Origin: Massilia sp. CFBP 13721
GTDB lineage: Bacteria; Pseudomonadota; Gammaproteobacteria; Burkholderiales; Burkholderiaceae_D
NCBI RefSeq assembly: GCF_014842025.1
Contig: NZ_JACYUY010000007.1
Coordinates: 1-64,000 of the forward strand
Length of the DNA stretch: 64,000 nucleotides
Direction of reading: 5' to 3'
Shown here: positions 26,173-35,043 of the stretch, piece by piece
Numbering within the stretch: position 1 is the first letter of the stretch
How the letters are laid out: each line of letters starts with the position of its first letter
Made by a program: the position numbers and the translations under genes
The notes under the pieces: model-generated
What the model was told of the DNA's origin: nothing
Databases searched by the model: none
The model's input: the letters and a program-made list of their open reading frames with translations, nothing else

Positions 26173-27167
26173 CAGATCGCCCACTTCTCTCTGTTTGTAT
26201 CCCTACCTATAATCGTGCCGGCTATCTTGGGGAGTGCCTCTCGTCCATTGAAACGACCGGATTGGACGGCCTTATCGAGGTCGTGGTAAGCGACAATGCG
26301 TCAACGGATGATACCCTCAGTGTACTCAAGGAATTTGCGAATCGGCTTCCGCTGCGCTGGGTCGTCCAGGCCGAAAACGTTGGTCCGGACCGCAATTTCG
26401 ATGCAGTCGTCCACGCAGCGAACGGCGAGTACTGCTGGCTGCTGGGGAGTGATGACATTGTCGAGGCTGGCGCACTCCAGACAATCGTGCAGACATTGCG
26501 GTCGGATCAGCCAGATATTCTCCATTTCGGCTATGTGCAGGGTGACATCGACCTGAATCGTATATCCAAGGCTCACCCCCATGCCTCACGCACCTCCGTT
26601 TCCCCTGGAGATTTGGCGAGCTACTTCGAACGCATGGCGAACATGAGTTTACTGTTCACATTCATGTCGTCGTTTATCTTTCGCCGATCGGTGTGGACGA
26701 ATCGTAGTGAGCTTCAGCGGGGATGGATGGGAACTTTCTATGTCCAGGCCCTTACCATGCACCATGCATTGGCAGCAGGCGCATCGCTGGCATCGTTGGA
26801 TCAGTGCATGGTGGTCGCCCGTGGCGGCAACCCGAATGAGATCAATACCATACCAGGAAAGTTTGTCTCGCTGGATGCCCGCACTTTGGCACTACTCGTC
26901 AGCGATATCTATGCTGGTGACAAGCGCTACTGGCATGCACTGGGCGCGCCTTTCCGGCGTTCCTATCCAATTAAAGCACTGGTCTACACGGCAGCCAACG
27001 GTGGACTTCAATACATCATGGATAACCGGGATGTGCTCGTCCGGCTCGGCCACCCCCCGTCCATTTTCAGCGCATTGACAACCCTGAATAGGCTAAGGCT
27101 GCTGTGGCTCGTGAAGCTGCTCATCAAGCTGCGCCGCAATACATTAACTATCGCTTCCAGAGATTAA
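26169..27167 (+). CDS. Family 2 glycosyltransferase, abequosyltransferase-like
   Basis: The 332-residue GT-A enzyme opens with LSVCIPTYNRAGYLGECL, then VVSDNASTDDT, VGPDRNFDAVVHAANGEYCW and the DxD-type LLGSDDIVE. This combination resembles RfbV-type abequosyltransferases, which transfer CDP-3,6-dideoxyhexoses. That fits the ddh genes upstream and makes it the best candidate to add the dideoxy (or branched) sugar as a side branch. ATGA overlap couples it to wzx. Acceptor and linkage are unknown. Confidence 0.85.
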   Translation: MTDRPLLSVCIPTYNRAGYLGECLSSIETTGLDGLIEVVVSDNASTDDTLSVLKEFANRLPLRWVVQAENVGPDRNFDAVVHAANGEYCWLLGSDDIVEAGALQTIVQTLRSDQPDILHFGYVQGDIDLNRISKAHPHASRTSVSPGDLASYFERMANMSLLFTFMSSFIFRRSVWTNRSELQRGWMGTFYVQALTMHHALAAGASLASLDQCMVVARGGNPNEINTIPGKFVSLDARTLALLVSDIYAGDKRYWHALGAPFRRSYPIKALVYTAANGGLQYIMDNRDVLVRLGHPPSIFSALTTLNRLRLLWLVKLLIKLRRNTLTIASRD

Positions 27168-27171
27168 CGAC

Positions 27172-28305
27172 GTGAAGAAAATACTCATCGTCTTCGGCAC
27201 TCGGCCCGAGGCTATCAAAATGGCACCTGTTGTGCGTACATTACGCAACCATCAACTCTTTGACACCAAGGTCTGCGTCACTGCCCAGCACAGAGCGATG
27301 CTGGATCAGGTGCTCTCGCTGTTTGAAATCGTTCCCGACTTCGACCTTAACCTGATGTCGACTTCGCAGACGCTCGAGGGTATTTCCGCACGTATCCTGG
27401 AGTCATTGTCGAAAGTGCTAGAGGAATGGACTCCCGATCTTGTGCTGGTCCATGGTGACACGACGACTACCTCCATGGCGTCGCTGGCCTGTTTCTACAA
27501 ACGCATTCCGGTTGGCCACGTTGAAGCTGGTCTGCGAACCGGCAACCTGTGGTCCCCTTGGCCCGAGGAATTGAATCGCCGCATCACAGGCTTGGTAGCA
27601 CACCTGCACTTTGCGCCGACGCAGGCCTCTGCCCAGAACCTGCTTGCCGAAAAAGTTCAAGCCGATACTGTCGAGGTCACCGGCAATACCGTCATCGACT
27701 CGCTGCTGCAAGTCTCCGAACGCTTGCTTCACGACGAAACCTTGCGCGCGCCGCTGCGCGAGCGCTTCTCGTTCTTGCGCGACGACCGCAAGTTGGTGCT
27801 GGTCACTGGCCATCGTCGAGAGAATTTCGGTGGAGGCATGCAGGAGATCTGCGATGCACTACTGACACTGTCGCGCCGTGACGATGTCCAGATCGTTTAT
27901 GCCGTTCATCTCAACCCGAACGTCAAGGGCCCCGTCGAATCGGCGCTGGGCGACAAAGCTAACATCCATCTAATCCCCCCGCAAGACTATCTGGCCTTCG
28001 TCTTTTTGATGATGCACAGCCACATTATCCTGACCGACAGCGGTGGCATTCAGGAGGAGGCGCCGTCGCTGGGCAAGCCGGTGCTGGTGATGCGTGATAC
28101 GACCGAACGCCCGGAGGCGGTAGATGCCGGCACGGCGCGCCTGGTGGGAGCGAATGCTGCGAACATAGTCAACGGTATCGGCCAATTGCTGGACGAACCA
28201 GAGTCTTATGAAGCGATGGCCAACCGCAGCAATCCTTACGGCGACGGGCGAGCCGCGGAGCGTATCGCTGCGCGCATCGAGGCCTTTCTGAAGGTGGCCC
28301 GATGA
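27172..28305 (+). CDS. wecB: UDP-N-acetylglucosamine 2-epimerase (non-hydrolysing)
   Basis: The 377-residue product has the family signatures VFGTRPEAIKMAPVV, VTAQHRAMLDQVL, LVHGDTTTTSMASLA, GHVEAGLRTGNLWSPWPEE, VTGHRRENFGGGM and LTDSGGIQEEAPSLGKPVLV. It interconverts UDP-GlcNAc and UDP-ManNAc. No WecC-type UDP-ManNAc dehydrogenase occurs in the window, so ManNAc itself is probably the sugar used. GTG is the start, with the stop overlapping the next gene. Confidence 0.95.
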   Translation: MKKILIVFGTRPEAIKMAPVVRTLRNHQLFDTKVCVTAQHRAMLDQVLSLFEIVPDFDLNLMSTSQTLEGISARILESLSKVLEEWTPDLVLVHGDTTTTSMASLACFYKRIPVGHVEAGLRTGNLWSPWPEELNRRITGLVAHLHFAPTQASAQNLLAEKVQADTVEVTGNTVIDSLLQVSERLLHDETLRAPLRERFSFLRDDRKLVLVTGHRRENFGGGMQEICDALLTLSRRDDVQIVYAVHLNPNVKGPVESALGDKANIHLIPPQDYLAFVFLMMHSHIILTDSGGIQEEAPSLGKPVLVMRDTTERPEAVDAGTARLVGANAANIVNGIGQLLDEPESYEAMANRSNPYGDGRAAERIAARIEAFLKVAR

Positions 28306-29366
28306 TCTGTGTCATCGGTTCTTTCCCATCTGAGCAGAACCAGAAGGACGGTATGATCCAGCGCGTCGCCCACATCGACGCGCTGATGGCTTCGACGCCG
28401 CGCTGCTATCTGGACCTCTCATTCCGCCGCTTCTTACGCAAACAAGTGCGAATCCAGGGCGCAGCGACGATTTACTACCTGAACGTCTTCGTCCATTTTC
28501 TCCTCATTCTGCGACTGTTGCGCACGGCGCGCGTGGTATATGTGCATTCTGCGTATAACGCCTTGCGTATCATGGCATTCCCGACCAAAGCGTACATGAT
28601 CTTCGATGCGCACGGTATTGTTCCAGAGGAATTGGTAGCAGAGGGTCGGAGCCGCGCAGCGCGCATACTCACCTCCGCTGAGCGCTTCATCCTGAAGCGT
28701 TGTGACGCACTGATCTGCGTCACGCATTCAATGTTGGAGCACTTCTATCGTAAGCGCGGCCGACGTGCCGATCGTGCAGAGATCGTCTTGCCGATCCTCC
28801 CGCACCTTGGTGACAGCACCACGGCAGCTCAGGCCCTACTGGCCAAGCGCTCCCCGGAAACGGTCATCTATGCAGGAGGCATGCAGGCCTGGCAAAATGT
28901 CGACAAAATGGTCGACGCCGCCAACCGCCAGCCACAGTTCCAATATACTTTCCTGACCGGCGACGTCACCAGTTTTCAGGCGCGACTGCGCGAGAGCGGT
29001 CTGAAACAGTTTATCTGCCAGTCGGTGGCGCCGGTACAGGTCAAGGATTTTTACCTGTCCCACCAATATGGCTTTGTGCTGCGCGATGAGATTCTGGTCA
29101 ATCTCGTGGCTTGCCCTACCAAGCTGGTGGAGTACCTCTACTGGGGCGTATTGCCAATTGTGATCACACCGCGCATCGGTGACTTCGATGCCGAGTCGCT
29201 GCGCGGCATTACGTTGACACAGTTTCTGAACGGTGAATTGCCCGACACCGAGGCCGCCGAGGCAATGCGGCGCCATAACCAAGTAACAGTGCAGGCGATG
29301 ATCGCCTCCGCACAGGCCAATCAGGATCGTCTGCAGAAATTGCTGCATGCGCCTAGCAAACATTAA
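28302..29366 (+). CDS. Glycosyltransferase family 4-like protein
   Basis: The 354-residue product begins with FPSEQNQKDGMIQRVAHIDAL and has a hydrophobic patch (VFVHFLLILRLLRTARVVYVHS) and AYMIFDAHGIVPEE, CDALICVTHSMLEHF and ETVIYAGGMQAWQNVDKMVDA. It then has a C-terminal nucleotide-sugar part around KLVEYLYWGVLPIVI, as in GT-B transferases. It lacks the full E-x7-E motif of standard GT4, so the subfamily is unclear. It overlaps wecB by four bases. A cytoplasmic role in repeat-unit assembly is inferred. Confidence 0.75.
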   Translation: MICVIGSFPSEQNQKDGMIQRVAHIDALMASTPRCYLDLSFRRFLRKQVRIQGAATIYYLNVFVHFLLILRLLRTARVVYVHSAYNALRIMAFPTKAYMIFDAHGIVPEELVAEGRSRAARILTSAERFILKRCDALICVTHSMLEHFYRKRGRRADRAEIVLPILPHLGDSTTAAQALLAKRSPETVIYAGGMQAWQNVDKMVDAANRQPQFQYTFLTGDVTSFQARLRESGLKQFICQSVAPVQVKDFYLSHQYGFVLRDEILVNLVACPTKLVEYLYWGVLPIVITPRIGDFDAESLRGITLTQFLNGELPDTEAAEAMRRHNQVTVQAMIASAQANQDRLQKLLHAPSKH

Positions 29367-29391
29367 CGCGCTACCCGCCAGATACTTTTCC

Positions 29392-30204
29392 ATGACTGAC
29401 TCGATTGCCATCGTTGCTTGCAGCTACCGCTTCTCGCCAGAAGAAATGATGCGACGCATACAGAAATTGCTAGCTAGCCAGACGGTGGCGGTACGCGGCT
29501 TTGTTGTATCGGCCCAACTGGAGCAGGAGCGTGAATTGGGTGGCGGCTGGACTGCGCTACCGACTGATAATGTCGATTTCGATTTTTCAGCCTACCTCAC
29601 TGGCGCCGAAGCAGTGGCGGCGCGTGGCCTAAGCGACCGGCCGGTACTGTTCTTGAACGACACGATGTTCACCGATCACGCGGCCACAGCGAACTTCCGG
29701 GCAGTATGGCGCCAGCTTGGTGTGTTGCACGAGATCGAACTACCCGCGATGGCGGGCAGGGCCGACCCCTATACCACTATTTGCCTGCGCAGTCCCTGGA
29801 GTGGACTGGACCGCTACGTGACCACCTTTTGCTTCCTTTTGAACCCGAAGGCGCTGGGGCTCATGCTGCGGCTACGCGCCTTCGCCGCTGAAGACGGGGT
29901 GACGCATGAGCATGACATCGATACCCCCGGTTGGGGGGAGAGGCTGCCTGGGGCCTTCCGCCAGTTCCTCAAAGCCAACCTGGCGTATCGCCGTTCTCCC
30001 TATCTATGGTATCGATTGCGAGAGGGTTCTTACACGCCCGCGCAACTACGAAGCAAGGCGCGCTGCATTTTCTTCGAACATCGGCTCTCCGGCGCCATTG
30101 GCGAGGCTGGCTGCCTCCTGCCGAGCAACGCTGGTCCGCGCTGGAGCGCTTACCTTGCCTTTCATGAACGTTTGCACCGCGTGCAGCGCAGACTAGGTCT
30201 ATGA
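29392..30204 (+). CDS. Unknown protein in polysaccharide operon, possible glycosyltransferase
   Basis: The 270-residue product (starting MTDSIAIVACSYRFSPEE) has no family signature I recognise. It is soluble-looking with an FLNDTMFTDH segment, DRYVTTFCFLLNPKALGL and HEHDIDTPGWGERLPG, reminiscent of some glycan-processing proteins. No ribosome site is visible before 29392; ATG 29347, inside the preceding gene, is an in-frame alternative. Its stop overlaps the wzy start, so it belongs to the same translationally coupled run and probably acts on the repeat unit. Confidence 0.65.
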   Translation: MTDSIAIVACSYRFSPEEMMRRIQKLLASQTVAVRGFVVSAQLEQERELGGGWTALPTDNVDFDFSAYLTGAEAVAARGLSDRPVLFLNDTMFTDHAATANFRAVWRQLGVLHEIELPAMAGRADPYTTICLRSPWSGLDRYVTTFCFLLNPKALGLMLRLRAFAAEDGVTHEHDIDTPGWGERLPGAFRQFLKANLAYRRSPYLWYRLREGSYTPAQLRSKARCIFFEHRLSGAIGEAGCLLPSNAGPRWSAYLAFHERLHRVQRRLGL

Positions 30205-31667
30205 CAACGGACCTGATACCTATGACCGCGAACACTTCTCATCCTTTGCCTTGCGCCGTGCCTCCTGATGTAGGCATGTCGCGTTCTGGCCACTTCCGCA
30301 CGTGGATGTTGTGGCTGGCGGCCGCGCTGTTTACAGGTTGTGGCTATTCCTTGCTGGACTATGCTGTCAATAGCGTCGATGACAGCCTGACTCACGCCTT
30401 TCTGTGGGCGATCATGGCGCTCATGTCGCTGATCGCAGCCAGCGTCACTTCGGCCTACCGTTTCCTATTCTCGTGCGCTTTCTGGGTAGCGGTCGAATTC
30501 TTTTTCTACATTGTGCTCAAGGCGCTCGCGGTCACGGACGAGATTGATCCCGTCCCGATGCAAATGGCCTTGGCAGCGTCGTTGCTGTTTCTGGCGGGCT
30601 ATCTAGTTGGCCAGATAGTCTACCCGTCGCCCTTCATTCTTCGTGTGCCGGCTGCGCCGAACGCGCCCGGGACGCGGCGCCTCTATTGGTGGCTGCTGCT
30701 GTCCTTCATCGGCTTCAAGCTGCTCAATTACGTGCTGCTGCTGGCCGTCGGCGGAGGGGGCACGGCGCTAGAGGTCTCGCAGGCAACGCAGAACCAGGGC
30801 GCCTCGTATCTCTTCAAGATCCCCAGCCTTGCGCAGGCATGCTATTTCCTGCTGCTGTTGCTGGCCTACAAACATGGCGTCTATCGCAAGACGGCGCTGA
30901 CAATGACGTTATGGATCCTTGCAGAAGGCGTCGTTGGCGCGGCGCGCTATTCCATCGTCACCACCATCCTTATCAACCTGCTGCTGTGCCATCTGTACGT
31001 GCGGGAGGTGCGCCTCCGCTACCTGCTGCTGCTCACGCCAGTGCTGGTGCTCGTCGTGACCTTCTTCGGCTATGTGCGAAATATCGAACTCGCCAGTGCA
31101 GAAGTCTACCTCGGCGCGCTGGAGACATTCATCGACCAACGCGAGCTCGTCTTCAAACTGTTTATGGCGCGCATGGACATGCTGCCCCAGATGGCCGAAG
31201 CTTTTGAACTCGCGCAAGTCGGCAAGCTCAAAATCGAGGCAGGAATGTCCTACCTCTACGCTTTATTGCACGCCGTGCCGCGCAATTTTTGGCCAGACAA
31301 ACCGTTGCTAACTGCCGCGTACGTAACCGAGATGGTCATGCCAGGCGCATTCGCTGATGGTGTCAACATTTACCCCTCCGTCATGGTTGAAGGCTACATG
31401 AATTTTTTATGGGTGGGGCCATTCCTGATTGGCGCGGTAGTAGCGAGCTTGTCGCGAATTTATGAAAAGGCACTGTTGCGTGGTTCACTACAGCGACAGG
31501 CCTTCGCGCTGATGATCTTTACTTTTCCAATGGCTTTCATTAACGAAGGTATACACAGCAACATATTCGCTACGATTCTGTATCTCATGGCAATCTACTG
31601 GATTTGGCTGCGCTTGACCCGATTGGTCGTCGGCAGCTCTGTGTCAACACGCCTCGCACATCCATGA
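30201..31667 (+). CDS. wzy: O-antigen/exopolysaccharide polymerase, Wzy-type
   Basis: The 488-residue polytopic protein has about 11-12 hydrophobic segments and a large loop in the C-terminal half (SAEVYLGALETFIDQREL to VPRNFWPDKPLLTAAYVTE). This includes the AVPRxxWPDKP motif seen in oligosaccharide repeat-unit polymerases, and then GVNIYPSVMVEGYMNFLWVG. It would polymerise the flipped repeat units in the periplasm. It overlaps the upstream gene by four bases. Wzy proteins are poorly conserved, so assignment rests on topology, that loop and context with Wzx/Wzz. Confidence 0.83.
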   Translation: MTTDLIPMTANTSHPLPCAVPPDVGMSRSGHFRTWMLWLAAALFTGCGYSLLDYAVNSVDDSLTHAFLWAIMALMSLIAASVTSAYRFLFSCAFWVAVEFFFYIVLKALAVTDEIDPVPMQMALAASLLFLAGYLVGQIVYPSPFILRVPAAPNAPGTRRLYWWLLLSFIGFKLLNYVLLLAVGGGGTALEVSQATQNQGASYLFKIPSLAQACYFLLLLLAYKHGVYRKTALTMTLWILAEGVVGAARYSIVTTILINLLLCHLYVREVRLRYLLLLTPVLVLVVTFFGYVRNIELASAEVYLGALETFIDQRELVFKLFMARMDMLPQMAEAFELAQVGKLKIEAGMSYLYALLHAVPRNFWPDKPLLTAAYVTEMVMPGAFADGVNIYPSVMVEGYMNFLWVGPFLIGAVVASLSRIYEKALLRGSLQRQAFALMIFTFPMAFINEGIHSNIFATILYLMAIYWIWLRLTRLVVGSSVSTRLAHP

Positions 31668-31706
31668 AAAATTCCAATTCCCTAAGCGTGACTTCCCCTC
31701 CACAAG

Positions 31707-32852
31707 ATGCCTGATTTGCTTTTCATTAACGGAAAGATTTTTTCCCAACCTATCACCGGCGTGCAACGCTATGCGATGCAGATACTGGACACGGTGGACG
31801 CGTTACTGGCAGACGGCTCCTGGGTAGCCAATTGCCGTCTCGTGCTGCTGATTTCATCCTCGCACACGCAACCACTACCGTCCTATCGTCATATCGAAAT
31901 CCGCGAAATTTCAGGGAGTCATCTGCATTACTGGGAGCAGATCCGCCTGCCTTGGGCGACTCGCGGTGCGATGTTGCTCAACTTGGCAGGCAGCGCCCCC
32001 TTGCTCAAGCTCGGGCAGATCTGTACCTTTCACGACACAGCTGTCTTCGATATGCCCGACGCATATAGCCCAGCGTTCGTTCGCTGGTACCGACTGCTCT
32101 TTTCAGTCCAGGCCAAGTTGAGCCGTCGACTGCTTACCGTATCCGAGTTTTCCAAGGAACGCATTTGCCATCATCTCGGTGTGAGTTCGGAAAAAGTCGG
32201 GGTTTTGTACGGTGCGGCAGATCACATGCGAACACAGTCCCCTGATTCAGGTGTGCTGAGCAGGCTTGGCGTCGAGCCGAAACGTTATTTTCTTGCGGTC
32301 GGAAGTGCGAATCCGACCAAAAATTTCTCGCGATTAGTCGAGGCTTTTTCCGGTTTGCCCGATCCCGATGCGCGATTAGTCGTTGTTGGTGGAAGCAATG
32401 CGGCAGTCTTCGCCTCCAGCGGCAGAACAGTTGAGGATGATTCACGCATTATCCGCGCTGGCCGGCTGACAGATGCCGAACTCAAATCACTTTACAGCTA
32501 CGCCCGCGCTTACGTATTTCCCTCAATTTATGAAGGCTTTGGCCTGCCCCCTATCGAGGCCATGCTTTGCGGTTGCCCGGTGATCGCCGCGCGCGCCGCC
32601 TCTATCCCGGAGATTTGTGGTCAGGCTGCCGCCTATTTTGATCCTTTGTCTGTCGAATCCATGCGTTCAGCGATGGGCCGCGCACTTCGCGATGATGATT
32701 GGCTTGACAGACTGAGTGTCCTCGGTCGAGAACATGTAAAAAAATTTAGCTGGTATACTTCCGCAAATCAACTGTTAAGCGAACTATCGCGGCTGGGGTT
32801 AGCAACGCCGGCGAACATCAATGGCGAATGCCAACTTAAATTCAAATCATAA
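31707..32852 (+). CDS. Glycosyltransferase family 4 (GT-B)
   Basis: The 381-residue product starts with FINGKIFSQPITGVQRYAMQ and has TFHDTAVFDMPDAYSP, LLTVSEFSKERICHHLGV, FLAVGSANPTKNFSRLVEAF and the C-terminal GT4 donor motif FPSIYEGFGLPPIEAMLCGC with its E-x7-E pair, then VIAARAASIPEICG. This is the WbaZ/mannosyl- or rhamnosyl-transferase type. It probably uses GDP-mannose or dTDP-rhamnose, both made from genes in the window. Donor assignment is not possible by eye. Confidence 0.88.
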   Translation: MPDLLFINGKIFSQPITGVQRYAMQILDTVDALLADGSWVANCRLVLLISSSHTQPLPSYRHIEIREISGSHLHYWEQIRLPWATRGAMLLNLAGSAPLLKLGQICTFHDTAVFDMPDAYSPAFVRWYRLLFSVQAKLSRRLLTVSEFSKERICHHLGVSSEKVGVLYGAADHMRTQSPDSGVLSRLGVEPKRYFLAVGSANPTKNFSRLVEAFSGLPDPDARLVVVGGSNAAVFASSGRTVEDDSRIIRAGRLTDAELKSLYSYARAYVFPSIYEGFGLPPIEAMLCGCPVIAARAASIPEICGQAAAYFDPLSVESMRSAMGRALRDDDWLDRLSVLGREHVKKFSWYTSANQLLSELSRLGLATPANINGECQLKFKS

Positions 32853-32923
32853 TACTGCCGTCAGCTCCGGCAATAACGGTTACGGCAAATATTTGCTCAG
32901 TCTTATTTCTTAAGGTCTTGCCT

Positions 32924-33475
32924 GTGCCATTTTCAGTTATTCCAACCAGCTTCCCGGAAGTTCTGATCCTCGAACCCAAAGTGTTTGGCGACAACCGCGG
33001 GTTTTTTTTCGAAAGCTACAACCAACGTGAGTTCCAGCAGGCGACCGGGCTCGATGTCCATTTCGTCCAGGACAACCATAGCCGCTCAGTGAAAGGTGTG
33101 CTGCGCGGTTTGCACTACCAGATCGAGCATGCGCAGGGAAAGCTCGTTCGTGCCACACAGGGCAGTGTGTTCGACGTCGCGGTCGACTTGCGGCGCAGCT
33201 CACCGAATTTCGGTAAATGGGTGGGGGTCGAGCTCTCTGCAGACAACAAGCGCCAGCTCTGGATTCCACCCGGGTTTGCCCATGCCTTCGTCACAACGTC
33301 GGAATCGGCCGAATTCCTCTACAAAACCACCGATTATTGGTATCCGGAACATGATCGCAGCTTGCTGTGGAATGATCCTGCGGTCGGTATCGAATGGCCG
33401 TTGGCGGGACAGCCCCAGTTGGCCGGCAAGGATGCAGCAGCAAAGATACTTGCCGAGGCTGAGGTATATGCGTAA
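32924..33475 (+). CDS. rfbC: dTDP-4-dehydrorhamnose 3,5-epimerase, copy 1
   Basis: The 183-residue cupin has the RmlC signatures FGDNRGFFFESYNQREF, VQDNHSRSVKGVLRGLHYQ with the catalytic His, QGSVFDVAVDLRR, PPGFAHAFVTTSESAEFLYK and the Tyr in YKTTDYW. GTG 32924 is chosen because AAGG sits eight bases upstream; TTG 32918 would be too close to it. A second copy lies in rmlBDAC at 45019. Here it sits alone among glycosyltransferase and manB genes. Confidence 0.9.
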   Translation: MPFSVIPTSFPEVLILEPKVFGDNRGFFFESYNQREFQQATGLDVHFVQDNHSRSVKGVLRGLHYQIEHAQGKLVRATQGSVFDVAVDLRRSSPNFGKWVGVELSADNKRQLWIPPGFAHAFVTTSESAEFLYKTTDYWYPEHDRSLLWNDPAVGIEWPLAGQPQLAGKDAAAKILAEAEVYA

Positions 33476-33504
33476 ACGATGTGACGAATGAACAGGATTT
33501 TGTA

Positions 33505-34941
33505 ATGGCTGAAATTTCAATGCGCCAGTTGGTGGTGCAATCAGGAGTGCAATTCGGAACGAGTGGCGCGCGCGGGCTGGTAGCACAGATGAGTGACGCC
33601 ATCTGCTACGCCTATGCCCAGGCGTTCCTCAAGGCAGTGGCCGACGGACCGGGCCCGGTGATCATCGGCCACGATTTGCGTCCCAGTAGCCCTGCCATCG
33701 CGGGAGCCTGCGCGCAGGCCGTGCGCGATGCGGGCCGCGAGGTCGTATTCGTCGGCCCGATGCCGACCCCGGCGGTCGCCTACTACGCTGCCACGCGCAA
33801 CGCCTCTTCGCTCGTCATCACCGGCAGCCACATTCCATTCGATCGCAACGGCATCAAGTTCTACAAATCGTCCGGCGAAATCAGCAAGGACGACGAGCAA
33901 GCCATGCTGGCGGCAGACGTCGACGTGCCTGACAACCTGGTGCCGCAAGTACTGGCGCCGGCCGAGGCCGGCGCAATGGCCTCCTATGTCCGCCGATATA
34001 CGCAGTTTTTCAAGGCCGGCTCGCTTGCCGGCATGCGAGTAGCACTGTACGAGCATTCGAGCGTCGGGCGCGACGTCCTGCGCGTCATACTTGAAGCGCT
34101 GGGCGCCGAAGTACTGTCGCTCGGCCGCACCGACACCTTCGTTCCGATCGACACCGAAGCAGTGCGGCCAGAAGACGTCGCGCGCGCGCGCGAGTGGGCG
34201 GCGCAATACGATTTCGATGTCCTGGTCTCCACCGATGGCGATGCGGATCGGCCGCTGATCGGCGACGAGCAGGGTAGCTGGCTTCGTGGCGATGTCGTCG
34301 GCGTGCTCTGCAGCGAGTTCCTCGGCGCGAGTGTGGTGGCAACGCCGGTGAGCAGCAACACGGCAGTCGAGGCCTGTGGCGCCTTCACGCAGGTGGTCCG
34401 CACCCGGATTGGTTCCCCATACGTGATCGCAGCAATGGAAGCGGCCCATTCGTCCGTTCGCCTCCAGGACGCGGTCATCGTCGGGTATGAAGCGAACGGC
34501 GGCTTTTTGCTCGGCAGTGCGGTCGTTGCCGACGGTGTACGTCTTGATCCGCTGCCTACGCGCGATGCGGTCCTGCCTATCCTGACGATACTGACGCTCG
34601 CCCGGAACACGGGCCGCAAGGTTTCCGAGCTGGCCGCTCATCTTCCGAAGCGCTTCACCGCGAGCGACCGGCTGCAGAATTTTGCGAGCGAGGACAGCCA
34701 TGCCTTGCTTGCCAGCCTGGCGGCCGACCTGGACTACGCGGCGCGCCTGCTTGCGCCTGCGTCGGGAGCTGTCGTCGAGACCAGCACGATCGACGGCTTG
34801 CGTTTGACCTTCGCCGGCGGCGACATCGTGCACCTGCGCGCCTCGGGCAACGCGCCCGAGTTACGCTGCTATGCAGAGGCCGGCTCCGAGGCACATGCAC
34901 GGGCTTTATGTCTTGGTTGCCTGCAACGGATAAGCGCCTGA
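33505..34941 (+). CDS. manB: Phosphomannomutase/phosphoglucomutase with variant active-site loop
   Basis: The 478-residue alpha-D-phosphohexomutase has FGTSGARGLV at the N-terminus, a phosphoserine loop reading VITGSHIPFDRNGIKF (ordinary enzymes have TASHNP), the Mg loop STDGDADRPL, the sugar-binding VGYEANGGF and the phosphate-binding RASGNAPELR. It would make mannose-1-phosphate for ManC. The serine is retained, so activity is expected. ATG 33505 follows AGGA at seven bases, preferred over GTG 33481. A phosphoglucomutase role cannot be excluded. Confidence 0.88.
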   Translation: MAEISMRQLVVQSGVQFGTSGARGLVAQMSDAICYAYAQAFLKAVADGPGPVIIGHDLRPSSPAIAGACAQAVRDAGREVVFVGPMPTPAVAYYAATRNASSLVITGSHIPFDRNGIKFYKSSGEISKDDEQAMLAADVDVPDNLVPQVLAPAEAGAMASYVRRYTQFFKAGSLAGMRVALYEHSSVGRDVLRVILEALGAEVLSLGRTDTFVPIDTEAVRPEDVARAREWAAQYDFDVLVSTDGDADRPLIGDEQGSWLRGDVVGVLCSEFLGASVVATPVSSNTAVEACGAFTQVVRTRIGSPYVIAAMEAAHSSVRLQDAVIVGYEANGGFLLGSAVVADGVRLDPLPTRDAVLPILTILTLARNTGRKVSELAAHLPKRFTASDRLQNFASEDSHALLASLAADLDYAARLLAPASGAVVETSTIDGLRLTFAGGDIVHLRASGNAPELRCYAEAGSEAHARALCLGCLQRISA

Positions 34942-35043
34942 TCCCATGCGGGACTTTGGCGATATAAAGACCTGCAGGCAATGCGGCGCGGTTTTCATCA
35001 TTTTTCGATCGCAGCCGGCTGCGGCAAACAGGAATCCATAGCA

